Shown: positions 22,319 to 35,721, counted from the stretch's first letter. The stretch: DNA of 64,000 nt from Narthecium ossifragum (GCA_963920575.1 OY986965.1:23982988-24046987); one strand, 5' to 3'. Made by a program: numbers and translations. Notes: a model not told the origin generated them from the letters alone.

Positions 22319-24714
22319 TGTCGCGCCCCGACCCGCGAAAGCCCAACCGGGCCGGGCGACGTGAACCGGAACCTAACCAACGCGGAAAAAAAACGACGAG
22401 GGTTCCCTCTAACCTATTGGTCTCCCTAGCAATTCACCAAAAGCACCCTCAAATAAAACAATATAATAATGAAGCCTCGAACCACAGATTAAAACTCAAA
22501 GTGTTAAATATACAAATCCTCGGAGAGGGGAAGATTCAAAATACAACATCACTCCCGTAGGAGACTATCTAACATAAGGGTAAAAGCAGTAAACGATCAC
22601 CACCTCTCAAAGTCCACCAGGCGCCGCCGCACCGCCGACCAACTGCCCAGTAGGGGCCAAGGTAGAAGAACTGACGCCTGCACCTGCAAAACGCAGCCCG
22701 GGTAGGAGTGAGCACTAAGCTCAGTAGGGATCTACACTACGCCACACAGAAGGAAGAGGGAAACGCAACAGTGTCGCCCCCAAGCAAAGCCTAGGTGTAT
22801 CACAGGGGGCCCATAACCCCACCGGATACCCCTGAGAGCCCCAGTCATGGTCTTCCAGCGAACTGTTCACACACTGGGTCACACTCAGTAAGGCAGGACA
22901 CGGCGCTGCCACTCACAACAGGATCCTGAGCACTGTTGGCGGATAGCACCGCTGGGTAGTCACACCTGCCACCCAAGAGTTTTAGAAGGACTGGGTACCG
23001 GCTACACCTCGACTTGGCTCGAGGCCGACACGAACTCTAAACATCAAACACAACAGTGTACCAGTCATCTAAGCCTATCATCAAGTTGACTGGACACCAC
23101 AATTCAAACCGGGTCCAAACTACCCAACCCCGATCCTAGGGCTAAGTCCGAGCTTCCAGCCTCGGGACGGCGACCTAAAGATCACCCACGCCCTAACCAA
23201 TGCAACTAATGCACAACAGAGGAATGCATGCTATGACATACACAGATAAGAAGTAAAGCATGCAACAGTATGTCAAGCATCATATAAGTCAACCGGATCG
23301 CTGCAGCGGTACTACCAACCGCTGTCAGCCGATCCGCAGCGGGTCCCGGCATTACGACGGTACCACGACCGTCAACCGCAGACTCCTGCAACGGGAAGCA
23401 ACCCCGAAAACCGCTGATGAACAGTACACAATATAATATTATATTTCGAAATATAATATTATATTCAAACAACCAAAACCACTACTTTGGGGCTAATTGA
23501 TCCCATCGATCCGACGTCCAAACGATGTCGGATTCAAGATCCAACTTAGCCACCAGTAGGTGTATATACCAGGATCATCTTGTCCAAAACTCATAATCAT
23601 CCAACGGTTGGATTAACGGGAAAACGCTAATCAAAATCGTTAATCAAACTAACTTACCCATTAATTGCTGCAACGCAGCCCTTCAGCAAACAATTCATAA
23701 GAAATCGTACATACATTGGAAAAATATGAAACACGATGGAATGGAAAGCTAACGAGTAGCTCTACAACTATGATGTTTATGAAAAGCCAGGATTATCTAC
23801 TCGCCGGCCGGAAAACTCGCCGCAAGCCGGCTGTTTCTCAAGAACAGCAGAAAACCCGAAATCCGAGACTAATCTTGCATAAAACCTACTCAAATCTCAA
23901 CTGATTAACATGAAACTTAAATCAGTTATTCTAACAGTTATAAGGAATCCAACAAAGCAAGGATCAACAAGATCCAACGGCTAGATCTCAAGAAAACCCG
24001 AAATGAACACAGTAGGTATAACCCTACCTAGCTGCGCTTTCCTCGGCTGATTCCCCGCGATTTGATCACCAACAAGCCTCCAAACCACTTCAGGGATCTT
24101 CCTCTAGTTGTCACGGATCCAACGAGCCAAAGAACACCCAATTTGGTGGTCGGAGGAGGGAGAACGGAAGAGGAGAAGGTGGCTGCCGGAAAAACAGGGG
24201 AAGAGCAACGTCGGGAGAGAAGAAAAGAGAAGAAGAAGAAGGAAGGAAGGGAAGAAGAAAAGGAGGGGAAAGGGGGGAGGGGACAGCCGGGAAAGAGGGG
24301 AAAAAGTGAAAGAAGGGGAGGGGAAGTCTTCCCCCTCTGACAGGAGAGAGCGACGGCCAACGGCGGCCGTCCTCGCGAAGCAGAAAAACCAACCGACCTA
24401 TGAATGATCGATCCTTCATCAAGGGAGGATCGATCCTTCATGCCGATTCACAAGGCTTTCTGGCACGCAGAGGATCGATCCCTTAGCCAGAGAGGATCGA
24501 TCCTTTGTGTGCTGAAAGCTAAACTTGGGCAAGAACTCAAGCCCAAGTCCGGATCTTTCGATCCCGGGTCCACCTAGCCATTCTAAACAAACACTAACAC
24601 ATACAAGGCCAGTGTGTGCACACGCGGGTGTGAAACAAACCAACAAGGCGCAATTTACCAAATTGCTATTGCGGTCTACAACGAGCCACAGGGGTAGAGG
24701 GGCAGGTCCTCACA
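22319..24714 (-). repeat. 5' LTR of the complete Tekay-like element
   Basis: Same termini as its partner. It carries four GATCGATC sites (24406-24413, 24428-24435, 24473-24480, 24495-24502), one more than the 3' LTR because of a local duplication of about 24 bases. Confidence 0.95.
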
Positions 24715-26459
24715 TGAATCATTGTTAGCGGCCTGTATGTGTGCCATTGTAGTAAATTGAAATGCTTAATTGATTACTTAGGCCATGTTTGGTTTGTCCA
24801 TTTCCCATTTTTATTTTCATGAAAACAGAAAACATAATGGAAAACACATTTGGTTTTATGTTTTGGAAAACGTTTCCTAGAAAATGAAAATACATTTTCA
24901 AGAAAATGTGAAAACATGAAAAGGGTTTTTCACCCTTTTCATTGAAAACGGAAAACAATATGTCTCAGTCCCGATCGTGATCCTGATCTCCCCCGATAGC
25001 CCAATAGAATCTCTCTCGCGAGGGCCTCCTCCTCCCTCACAGCGGGCAAATAGGTGATCTCGTCCGGCAACGTCATTGCTAGAGCTCCCATCCATCGGAT
25101 CGAATGTGAGATATCCCTCTCGTTCGTTCTCCTAGCCACCTCTCTCTCCCATCCTCTCTTCCTCCCTAGCCATCTCTCTCTCCCATCCTCTCTCATTCGT
25201 TCCCCCTTGGTTGGAGGAGCTTTTGACCTTCTTCAGCTCCAGCGGCAGCATCGGCATGGATTTCTCAAGGTCTAGTTTCTAGTGTGTGCCTTTGGACTCT
25301 TAGCTTTCCGTTTTTTCCCCCTCTTTTATTGGTAATCATGGCATACTTTTTATGGGCTGTTCTTGTAGAATTAGAAACAAGTTGGTGATTTAGATTATGC
25401 CATTTTCACAGACAGTGATGTATCTATCCATAGATTTGACTAGTCTGGCTGTTTATGAAACTTGAAAATTTATGTTGATTATGTTCATTCGTTTAGTTGT
25501 TATCCCTTTGTTCTTGGCTTAGTTCTTGTAGAACTAGAAACAAGTTGCTGATTTAGATCATGCCATCTTCACAGGTAGTGATGAATCCATGGATTTGTCG
25601 AGTCTTGCTCATGAAAGTTGGAAATATTCTGTTGATTATGTTCATTCATTTAGTTGCTATTCCTTTGCTCTTGGCTTGTTTTTTTTTCATCCATAATAGT
25701 TTTCTACTATGTTATTTTCTTGTTAATTATCTAGAAAACCTCTCCACATGGTCTTTTAATCCTCAGGTTAGGCCAAGAAGTGCTTTTCTTATATGACTTG
25801 TATGATTGTATGCATTTGTAGACACTTTTTATGCTCCACATGTGGAAAGTCTTCTGAATATAGAAACACCTTGCGAAGGCTCGTGGATTTGTTGAGCCCT
25901 TATAATGTTTTTGTTTAGACCTTTATCTGCTTTATGCTTATTCACCCCTTGGGCAAGCGGAATGTTATGCCTAGCCTTATATTATCATATGACATATTGT
26001 TGCATGCCTTGACATCTAGTAATCCCTTGGGCAAGCGGAATTGCATTAGAAGTATAAGGTTAGTATATGGGTGAATAGGGGTTTCACCAATCTGAGGCCT
26101 CGGGCAACTCAAATCTAGCTTTAGGACCGAGGCTGGGTAGTAAGGTTTAGGGCGCGAGTACTATGTTGAATCTCTGTGTTCTTGAGGATAATGTCTAGTT
26201 GGCTACAATTTGGTGTACTTGAGGTTTAATTTGTGTGTTGGGACTTCCGATCCCAGTGACATATGTGGGAGCTCCATCTTAGTTATCATTCCCATAAAAA
26301 ATTCCCTCTTCTGAAGTGAGAGTTCGTGTATCCCGACCTAGGGTTGTGGATAAGTCCTACGCCCTTGTGTTGCCTTCCTTTGTTTATGACGTATAGTAGA
26401 ATCCTGCTGAGCTTATTGCTCACTCCTATCTGGAATGCATTTTGCATGTGCAGGAGTCA
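24715..26459 (+). repeat. Old Tekay-group LTR, part 2 of 3, with an inner insertion
   Basis: Resumes after the TGAAT duplication. Recognisable group features include the ggtcctaggg-type block near 26120, a gcctcgggcaactc segment, and ctcactcctatctggaatgc just before 26459. Between about 24781 and 25870 there is extra sequence not found in the other LTRs. Confidence 0.7.
24781..25870. other. Insertion in the old LTR, possibly a PIF/Harbinger-type element
   Basis: Starts TTA-GGCCATGTTTGG, a Harbinger-like terminus after a TTA, then a palindromic ttttca/tgaaaa-rich part and a leader-like stretch with CTCTCTC tracts. A matching right terminus was not found and no protein similarity was recognised, so the boundaries are approximate. 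Confidence 0.35.
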
Positions 26460-28835
26460 TGTCACGCCCCGACCCGCGAAAGCCCAACCGGGCCGGGAGA
26501 CGCGAACCGGAACCTACAAAACGCGGAAAACAAAGCTGGCGAGGGTTCCCTCTAACCTATCGGTCTCCTTAGCAAATCATCAAAAACCCCCAATTAAAGA
26601 CAATATAATAATGAAGCCTCGAACCACAGATTTAAAACTCAAAAAGATTTAATATACATAATCCTCGGAGAGGGGGGAGTTCAAATACAACATTGCTCCC
26701 GTATGAGACTATCTAACATAGGATAAAAGCTGTAAAAGATCACCACCTCTCAGACTCCACCTGGCGCCGCCGCACCACCAACCAACTGCCCGGTAGGGGC
26801 CACAGAAGAGGTACTGCCGCCTGCACCTGCAAAACGCAGCCCGGGTAGGAGTGAGCACTAAGCTCAGTAGGGATCTACACTACGTCACACAGAAGGAAGA
26901 GGGAAACGCAACAGTGTCGCCCTCAAGTAGGACATGGGTGTATACAGGGGTCCCATAACCCCACCGCGTGTCCCTGAGGCCTAGGAGCAGCACTCAAAAG
27001 TAGGAACAACACTGGCGACACACAAGCAGAGTAAGCAACTTCACTACTCCCCGGGTCAGCACAGTGGGACACCGGCTACACCTCAGCATCCGACTCAAGG
27101 CCGACACAACCTCTACAATCATCAATCCACAAGTGCTCCAGTCATCTAAACCTATCATCGAATCGACTGGACACTACAATTCAAACCGGGTCCAAACCAC
27201 CCAACCCCGGTCCTAGGGCTAAGTCCGAGCTTCCAGCCTCGGGACGGCGACCCAAAGATCACCCACGCCCTAACCAATGCAACTAATGCACACAACAACA
27301 ATGCATGCTATGACATACACAGATAATAGGAAAGGCATGCAACAGTATGTCAAGCATTATATAAGTCTACTGGATCGCTGCAGCGGTACCACCAACCGCT
27401 GCCAGCCGATCCGCAGCGGGTCCCGGCATTACGACGGTATCGCGACCATCAACTGCGGACTCCTGCAACGGGAAGCAACCCCGAAAACCGTTGATGAACA
27501 GTACACAATATAATATTATATTCCAAAATATAATATTATATTCAAACACCCAAAACCACTACTTAGGGGCTAATTGATCCCGTCGATCCGATGTCCAAAC
27601 GACTTCGGATTCAAGATCCAACTTAGCCACCAGTAGGTGTATAAACCAGGATCATCATATCCAAAAATCATAATCATCCAACGGTTGGATTAACGGGAAA
27701 ACGCTAATAAAAATCATTAATCAAACTAACTTACCCATTAATTGCTGCAACGCAACCCTCCAGCAAACAATTCATAAGCTATCGTACATAAATCGGAAAA
27801 ATATGAAACAAGATGGAATGGAAAGCTAACGAATAGCTCTACAACTATTATGTTTATGAAAAGCCATGATCATGTACTCGCCGGCCGGAAAACTCGCCGC
27901 AAGTCAGCTGTTTCTCAAGAACAGCAGAAAACCAGAAATCCGAGACTAATCTTGCATAAAACCTACTCAAATCTCAACTGATTAACATGAACTTAAATCA
28001 GTTATTTTACAAGGCATAAGAAATCCAAGAAAGCAAGGATCAACAAGATCCAACGGCTAGATCTCAAGAAAACCCGAAATGAACACAGTAGGTATAACCC
28101 TACCTAGCTGCGCTTTCCTCGGCTGATTCCCTGCGATTTGATCACCAACAAGCCTCCAAACCACTTCAAGGATCTTCCTCTCGTTATCACGAATCCAACG
28201 AGCAAAAGAACACCCAATTTGATGGTCGGAGGAGGGAGAACGGAGGTGAGGAAGGTTGGCTGCGGGAACAAGGGAAAACAGGGCTCTCGGGGGAAGAAAG
28301 AAAGAAGGAAGAAGAAAGAGAGGAGAAGGAGGAAGAGGAGGGGAAGAAAAGAGGGGAAAGGGGGAGGGGAAAGCCGGGGAAAGGGGGAGAAAGTGAGGGG
28401 AGGGGAGGGAAAGTCCTCCCCCCCTCTAACAGAGGAGAACGACGGCCGTCGGTGGCCGTCCTCGCGTAGCAGAAAAGCCACCGACGCGATTCCGATCGGT
28501 CGCTCCAAGGAGTGATCGATCGCTCGCGCCCTGGCTCGATCCCAACACCAAGTCGGATCGAGTTCGATCCCAACACCAAGTCGGATCGAGTTCGATCGAT
28601 CGTCCCAAGGAGCGATCGATCGCTCAAGGGTCGTCAGCTGCGCAAAGGCAAGCTTCCGCGCGCCCGAGCTGGGATCTTCCGATCCCGGGTCCACCTAGCC
28701 GTTCTAAACAAGCATTAACACAAACAAGGCCGGTGTGTGCACACGCGGGTGTGAAACAAACCAACAAGGCGCAATTTATCAAATTGCCCTTGCGGTCTAT
28801 AACGAGCCACAGGGGTAGAGGGGCAGGTCCTCACA
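26460..28835 (-). repeat. Solo LTR of the Tekay-like group, TSD AGTCA
   Basis: A single LTR (TGTCACGCCCC to GGTCCTCACA, 2376 bases) close to those of the complete element, flanked by the 5-bp duplication AGTCA at 26455-26459 and 28836-28840. It lies inside the same old LTR as the complete element. It has an expanded GATCGATC region at about 28495-28625. Solo LTRs arise by recombination between the two LTRs of an inserted copy. Confidence 0.95.
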
Positions 28836-29279
28836 AGTCAGCTCATCTTTTGTAGTCTCAGCTGGACAGGCTTTCGGCGGTGCTTCGACGTCTAGAGGTG
28901 CTTGAGGGTCCTGGGGTCCACATTTCTGTTATTGCTGTTGTATTAAATGTATAATTTCTCTTTTTGAGGATTTTGCTATTTTGCTATCTATATGTAGTAT
29001 GTAATTGAAGTTTGAAATTAGTTTGTATAAATTGGTGTTATATTAGGAAACTGTATTATATTTGGATGTTGAATTAAGTCTCTAGTAGTTAGTGAAATTG
29101 TGATGGTAGAATTGTGTATAAGTTGAAATTGCAATTGCTAGAAATTTTTGATTGACCCCAAAGATTGAATAGTTCAAATTGTTGTAGAATTTATATTTGT
29201 GCTCAGGTTTTAAACTGAATATTTATAAGGTCGACTTACGCCGTCGATCTGGATGGGTTTTCTGGATCACGACATGACA
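28836..29279 (+). repeat. Old Tekay-group LTR, part 3 of 3 (3' end)
   Basis: Ends in ggatgggttttctggatcac followed by GACATGACA at 29279, matching the end of the plus-strand LTRs at 44729 and 51517. No PBS follows, so this is a solo or truncated LTR; LINE sequence resumes at 29280. Confidence 0.75.
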
Positions 29280-29557
29280 GATGCTTTCTTTAATCAAATG
29301 GAGACCATGTTTTCGGTCGTATGCTGAGGTCTTTGATAGGGTTCATATCATGTTGCGGCTGTCAGACGTCGCAACGGAATATGTCACAAGAAGATTCGTC
29401 CTAGAGATGGCATCGTATGTCGGCACCCCGCTGAAGGTGGACCTTCGTACTAACCAACCGGGGCGATGCAAGCTCACGAGGGTCTGCATGGAGGTGAACA
29501 TTAATGAATCCACCCTAGATGGTATCACAGTAGGGAGAGGTAAGATAGGCTTAGATC
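29280..29557 (+). pseudogene. LINE ORF1 fragment 2
   Basis: One plus frame reads LIKWRPCFRSYAEVFDRVHI, MLRLSDVATEYVTRRFVLEM, SYVGTPLKVDLRTNQPGRCK and LTRVCMEVNI. This follows the DUF4283 pattern of plant LINE ORF1 proteins (W-x-P-x-F, then a L-x-L strand, then G-x-P-L-x-V-D, then R-V-C-x-E-V). It is the block expected directly after the fragment at 12330-12760. A Tekay-group LTR begins at 29558. Confidence 0.75.
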
Positions 29558-32294
29558 TGTCACGCCCCGACCCAGAAAACCCATCCGGACCGGGACGTGA
29601 TCCGACTAAACCTATTTCCAAAATCGAACGGCGAGTGCCTTCCTTGTATTTTCTAAATTTGAACCCTATGTAGATTACTATTTCATCACAAATTAAAACA
29701 ATAATTCTAACAATTATAAATTCAGGACGAATACAATTCTACTATTATCATTTAACTAACTGGCACAGGTTCTGGTACAACATCTATTTATACAACAATT
29801 CCACCAACCCTCAATACATAATTTAATACATATGATCAAATCCTCGAAGAGGGAAATTGTATATTTAATACAACTAAAAATGTACAACTATTTACAAAAG
29901 GGGAGACCCCAGGATCGTCAAGTACTCCTCGAAACGCCAAGTCCGCGATCACCTCGAGAATGGTGCGCCAATGCATCGAGTTGCATCGCCGATGCAGTCC
30001 GGGTAGGAGTGAGCAACAAAGCTCAGTAGGGTTCTACGCTATTCTACGTCGTACAAAAAGGAAGGGAAACAACAACGGTGTTGTTTCTCCGTCTAAGTCT
30101 AAAGGATGTCACGGGGTCTCATAACCCCTATCGATTCCCCACGGGATCCTACTCTTCTCAACCGACCACGCTGGGAACATCAACCAAACACGCTGAGAGG
30201 AAACAGGAAACAGAACCAGTAGGAACACCCTTACCCAGCAGGAAACCACTGCGTTGGGACATACGTCAGGGACATCGACAACCATCCTTAGCACTTGGAC
30301 TTGGAGAAGCGACACGACCTCTAAACCTCAAACAATATAATATTCCAGCCCGACTACTTAATAATCATCGAATGATAAATAATCAGTCAGCATTAAAATC
30401 GCATCCTAAACCACCGTCTACCCAATCCCAGTCCTAAGGCTGGATCCGAGCTACCCGAGAGCCCTGGATCGGTGAAAACCCCTATTCACCCACGTCCTAG
30501 CGTAATGCTTCTAATGCAATCAAATGCATGCAATCCTCACACGCACATCAAGAGGAATTCAGACATGCAATAATATGTCAAGCAATATACAGGTCTAGGC
30601 ATAGCCAACGGCTCGCCAAGGGGTAAACATGCATAAGCATATAGAGGTCTAAACTACAACAATACAATATTATAACGGCGCCCACGGGCCGTTAACAAGC
30701 AACTACACACTTCAATCTGAATTTCAGCATTACAACGGCATCCACAGCCGTCAATCGCAATTTGGTACAATGGGGACACAACCCCGGCCAACCAACACAC
30801 AACAGTTACAATACACATTAACTAAACATCCCAAGGGGCATGACTCCCTTGGTTCAGACATAAGCCTCACGTAGGGCTGAACCACACATAGGGCCTACAT
30901 ATCTATAATACATATATGTATAAGTAAAACATGTTTTGCAAATTAATTGCCAAGTGCATAGCAAGATTAGCAACTAACTAAACATGGTGAAATTCAAGTA
31001 TTTACCCAATTAAGCATGTAAACCTTAGATGTTGCTAGGAATACTAATCACATGAATCCCGAAGAATCAAACACAATAAAACATCGAAAATCCACTAACA
31101 AGCTAATTCCCAGATTGCTACAGTAAACTACCGTTAGAGGCGACAAGAACTTTGCAAATCGACATCAAACGTCGTCAGATTTCAAATAAAACTTGGGCAT
31201 GCATAGATTAGCATAATATAAACATGCAGCCCAAGAATTGGATTAACTACATGATTCAAATTCCCGGGAATCACTAATCAAATCACTAATTACTTACTAA
31301 TCACTGCCTCGTTGCAGATCCGAAGAAAAGCCACCATAAATCGTAGAAAACTCCGAAAATTATGAAATCAGTGGCAATTGAAACTAGATCCGAATATCTA
31401 CAACTCTCATGCGGATGATCAAATGAGATCATGCATGTATGAGCCAAGATCTGAGCTTGAACAGCTCAGCTCGTAGAAAAACAGGGGTTCAATAAAATCC
31501 AGGAAAAACATGTATAAATCCAGCTTAAATCCGAGATAAAATCCTACCAAGATTAGATCAGTTGTTAATCAAGCTATAAGCATCATTTAACATAAAAAAA
31601 ACCACAGATCTAACAAACAAACCCTAGATCTAACTTAACCCAAATATTAAGGTAGAAACCCTACCTTAAACGCTAATCCACTCTTCAATCCTTGCTAATC
31701 CACCGTGATCCGCCGTCCTCTGTCGCCTTCGCCGTTTCCAGCTCGCCGGAGTCCTCCCACAACCGCAGCCATCGCCGGAGAAGGAAGAGAGGTTGCCGCA
31801 AGAGAGAGAAAGGGAAGGAAGGAGAAGGGGGAGGGGGCCCTCGCCACCGCCTCTAGATCGCAAGGGAAAGTGGCCGGAGAAAGAAGAAGCCGGCATAGAG
31901 GAAAGGGAAAGGGGATCGGGCATGGGGAAAGCAGGGGAAGGAAGAGGAAAAGAAAAGAAAAAGGAAAAGAAAGCGAGAGAGAGTTCAGACGAGCCAACTG
32001 ATTTGACTGAACCCGATTTGACTCCAAATTACGATCTCGTGGCAATCTTGTCCGGATCTGAAGATTGCGAACGCTCCTACTGGATCTATTCAATCACGTA
32101 CATCAATCAAGGTTGTGTGTGCACTACGTGGGTGTGAAACCGACCGTCAAGGCGCAATTTACAAAATTGCCCTTGGGGCCCAAAAGCAGCGATGCGATCA
32201 ACCGATCGCAACTCAAGGCCAACCGGGCCAAACCAACCAAGTCAGACCCTCGACCTAACACGGTCGGACCGAGTCGGAGGAATAGGTCCTCACA
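29558..32294 (-). repeat. 3' LTR of the rearranged Tekay-group element
   Basis: Begins TGTCACGCCCCGACCC and ends GGTCCTCACA, then ctttcactcttaaaggaatt at 32297 onward matches the internal side of the complete element (17779 onward). Confidence 0.85.
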
Positions 32295-32533
32295 ACCTTT
32301 CACTCTTAAAGGAATTTCGTCCAGAAATTTGATAAGGGTAGACCTGGAAACAACAAACAAAAACAAAGCACACATGTAGAAGACAAAAAGGGTTAGCAAG
32401 CTCGCAACCCGAGCAACCACACAAAGCACCGGGCATCAACACCCTTAACACAAAATATCGGGCACCAACGTCCGCAATGGCCACACAAGACAGAGAAACA
32501 CCTCGGGGTGAGAACCACTTGGGACAAACTGCC

Positions 32534-33059
32534 AAGTTTCTAAAAAAACGCTAGGCGCTAGTCGGGCGGAAGCCCTGGGACTAGCGCCCAGAGGACTAGT
32601 CGGATGCCTAGGCGGGGGACTAGGCGGTTTTATTTTTTTAATATTAATTTAATTTTTATTACATATAATTATATAAATAGAAACATAAAGCTTAAATAGC
32701 AACACTATTCCTTTAAAAGTTTTGATTCTAGCAACTTTCAAGCAAATGGCTCAAATTCTTCTTCTCCATATCCCTCTAATACTCCCTCCGTATCGGACTC
32801 AAACTCAAAATCCATCTCATCTTCTTCTTCCTCTTCATCCGATACAAAATCCTCCTCAAGTTCTCTAATTTCTTCATCCGATAAGTGAGTAACCAGAGAG
32901 CAAACCGCCCAGCCTCCCAGCCCGTCTAGGCGATCGCCCAGCCCGCCTGGGCGACCGATTTTCAGCCGAACGCCTAGCTCGATCGACTAGGCTTTAATCG
33001 GGACGGCTGGGAAGCGCCCAGCGCCTAGGCGGCCGCCTAGAGTGTTTTTTAGAACCTTG
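32534..33059. mobile_element. MITE with CCTAGGCG-rich arms, Mutator-like
   Basis: About 526 bases with inverted ends: left AAGTTTCTAAAAAAACG, right (reverse complement) CAAGGTTCTAAAAAACAC. Flanking 9-mers CAAACTGCC (32525-32533) and CAAACTACA (33060-33068) agree at seven of nine positions, which would fit a degraded Mutator-type duplication. No coding capacity. It sits in the internal region of the Tekay-group element. Confidence 0.65.
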
Positions 33060-33239
33060 CAAACTACACATGCACCTCCAGTGCTCCCAAGTTAGCCCTA
33101 AGTTACCCCTACAACACCTCTGCACCTCAAAGGGCTAACTCTGACGAAACCGTCTCGTCTCTCGAGACTAGTCTCTCCTGCTAATCATCTGAACTGACTG
33201 CCCTCTTGTGCAATTTATCTGGCCCAAGCTCGAATCATC

Positions 33240-34450
33240 GTGTCTGAAGTGATAGAAGCTGAAGCATCACGAAATCTGATCACCTTTCTGACATATGAAC
33301 TGCTCCGCAGCATCTGTACTCCTCAGTATCCCGAAGACAAAGTCCGTCGTACCATGATGTCCACTCTAACGCTAGAAAGGGATTCAACGAGGCTGCTATC
33401 TGTCGATACTTTGCCTCCACCTCCTAACATGTGAGGTAAAGAGGAAAGAACTCTGCATCTAGTGCCGCCTATGCTGGCGACGAAGCCCATGATACTTCCT
33501 CATGCCTCTAGGATGAATAGCACCAAGGAAAAACGTGAGCATCACATATGATGTCCTCGCGCAACTCTGAAACAGCTACTCGACCTCTGAAGCACAATCA
33601 ACTATCTGTTGATGCCGTCAGGAATCTCTGTAGGCTCGGTGTCGTCGTCGTTCAACATCATCATGACTCTAGTGCAGACTATCGGAGTAGGGCTTCCTCG
33701 GCCCCCACCTCGTCCACCCTCTGTTCTCTGCCAACTCTGACTAATCCTCTGTGCAGATGGACCTTCAAGAACACTATCACCAACTGAAAAACTCCGAAGG
33801 TCATCGCCTCTGACCTGCGTAGCTCTCTCGTCTACTCTGCACCGTCATGACTCTCTGTCTGATCTGTGCTAATCTCTCTGAAGGTTGTCTGATGACGTCT
33901 GTAATGGTGGGTGATGCCTCAACAACCTCTGTTGAGCAATCAGAAGAATGGCGTGAACTGCCGTACTATGACTCGAATGGTACGTTAGTCTGAACTGACA
34001 ACTGCTGAAGTAGACGGACTCCAGCAAAGGGACGTACTCTTCCCAACTGCATGCTACATCGATGAGATGTGTCCTACGCACGTCCTCCAAGATTTGGATC
34101 ATCCTTTCTGAGTCCTCTCCAATCAAGTGATGACATCCGCCATAGTATGCTTCCGTTTTTGCTCTGACACTTAAAGAGTTGCAATGTGTTTGCTGTCCAC
34201 TGATGCTACGCCTTCACCTCCTGACAGGTGAAATGGTGAGGGCAAACTCTGCATCTCGTGCTACCAACGCTGATGACGGTCACGATATACCACCATGCCC
34301 CTGAGGTGGCCAACAAGGCAAAGGAGTAGAACACTTGAACGCCATCATTGCACAACTCTGGAACTACGGCTCGGCTTCTAAAGCACAATCTACTGCGTGT
34401 TGATGTTATCTGGCTCACATCCACACGTTGGGGATCAATCTGGGCACGGA
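33240..34450 (-). pseudogene. Degenerate integrase region of the rearranged Tekay-group element
   Basis: Minus-strand pieces include HHFTCQEVKA (integrase zinc-finger end, compare [12 protein letters not shown] in the complete copy) and RMIQILED...CSWEEYVPLLESVYFSS (compare IQILEDMLRACVLD...GSWEEQVPLVEF). Frames are broken throughout. The shared variant CSWEEYV-LLESVYFSS also occurs in the element at 41790-51517. Confidence 0.6.
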
Positions 34451-34587
34451 CCTCCGTAAGATTCGTGTCGTCGCTTCACATCACCATCACTCTGGACTAA
34501 AATGCTGACATCCTCTAAGTGTTAAGGGGTGTTGTCTGAACTGGATAACTGCCTCCCTCTCTGCCACTGACAGGTTGTCACTGCCGC

Positions 34588-35721
34588 TAAATCACCGTTA
34601 TTGGCGACAAGAACTTTTGCAAATCGACAACCAAACGTCGTCAGATTTCAAATAAAACTTGGGCAGGCATAGATTAGCATACTAGAAACATGCAGCCCAA
34701 GAATTGGATTAACTACGTGATTCAAACTCCCGGGAATCACTAATCAAATCACTAATTACTTACTACTCACTGCCTCATCGCATATCCGAAGAAAAGCTAC
34801 CATAAACCATAGAAAACTCCAAAAATTATGAAATTAGTGGCAATTGAAAGTAGATCCAAAGCTCTACAACTCTCATGCTGATGATCAGACGAGATCATGC
34901 ATGTACGAGCCAAGATCTGAGCGTGAACAGCTCAACTCGCCGAAAAATAGGGTTTCGATAAAATCCAGGAAAAACATGTATAAATCCAGCTTAAATCAGA
35001 GATAAAATCCTACCAAACTTAGATCAGTGTTTAATCAAGCCTATAAGCATCATTTAACATAAACAAAACCACAGATCTAACAAACAAACCCTAGATCTAG
35101 CTTAACCCAAAGATTAAGGTAGAAACCCTACCTTAAACGCTAATCCAGTCTTCAATTCTTGCTAATCCACCGTGTTCTGTCGCCGTCGCTGTCTCCAGCT
35201 CGCCGGAGAAGGAAGATAGGTTATCGTGGGAGAGAGAAAGGGAAGGAAGGAGAAGGGGGACGGAGCCCTCGCCGCCACCTCCAGGTCGTGGGGAAAAGTG
35301 GCCGGAGAAAGAAGAAGCTAGTGTGGGGGAAAGGGAAAGGGGATCGGGTGCGGGGAAAGCAGGGGAAGGAAAAGAAAAAGGAAAAGAAAGAGAGAGAGAG
35401 AGAGAGAGAAGAGGGTTAAGCCAACTGATCGAACTGAACTTGATTTGACTCCAAATTACGATCTCGCCATAATCTCGTCTGGATCTGATGATCGCAAACG
35501 CTCCTACTAGATCTATTTAATCACGCACATCAATCAAGACTGTGTGTGCACTATACGGGTGCGAAACCGACCGCCAAGGCGCAATTTATCAAATTGCCCT
35601 TGAGGCCCAAAAGCAGCGATGCGATTAACCGATCGCAACCCAAGGCCAACCGGGCCAAACCAACCAAGTCAAACCCTCGACTTAATGCAGTCGGACCAGG
35701 TCGGAGGAACATGTCCTCACA
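34588..35721 (-). repeat. 5' LTR of the rearranged Tekay-group element, truncated
   Basis: Homology with 31131-32294 starts near 34588 (ggcgacaagaact) and runs to the terminus TCCTCACA at 35721. About 1.5 kb of this LTR is missing. Confidence 0.8.

Larger units (their letters stand above)
15360..24714 (-). mobile_element. Complete Ty3/gypsy element, Tekay/Del-like chromovirus, TSD TGAAT
   Basis: Two LTRs (2416 and 2396 bases) flank a 4543-base internal region with a PBS next to the right LTR, so the element reads on the minus strand. The 5-bp target duplication TGAAT lies at 15355-15359 and 24715-24719. By eye the LTRs differ at about 30 positions plus two repeat-number changes, roughly 1.3 percent, so insertion is recent on a plant time scale. 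Internal order is gag, zinc knuckle, protease, RT, RNase H, integrase and a chromodomain-like tail. Pol has several lesions, so this copy cannot supply its own proteins. Confidence 0.95.
29558..35721 (-). mobile_element. Rearranged Tekay-group element without matching TSD
   Basis: A full 3' LTR (29558-32294) is followed by internal sequence (32295-34587) and a 5'-truncated second LTR copy (34588-35721). The outer flanks read AGATC on the left and TTTAA on the right, so there is no 5-bp duplication. PBS and gag are missing because the deletion runs from the internal region into the second LTR. Confidence 0.75.

Noticed and set aside
22034..22560. Plus-strand frames across the PBS region of the complete element
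   Set aside because: They run antisense to gag and into the LTR; no similarity to any family was seen.
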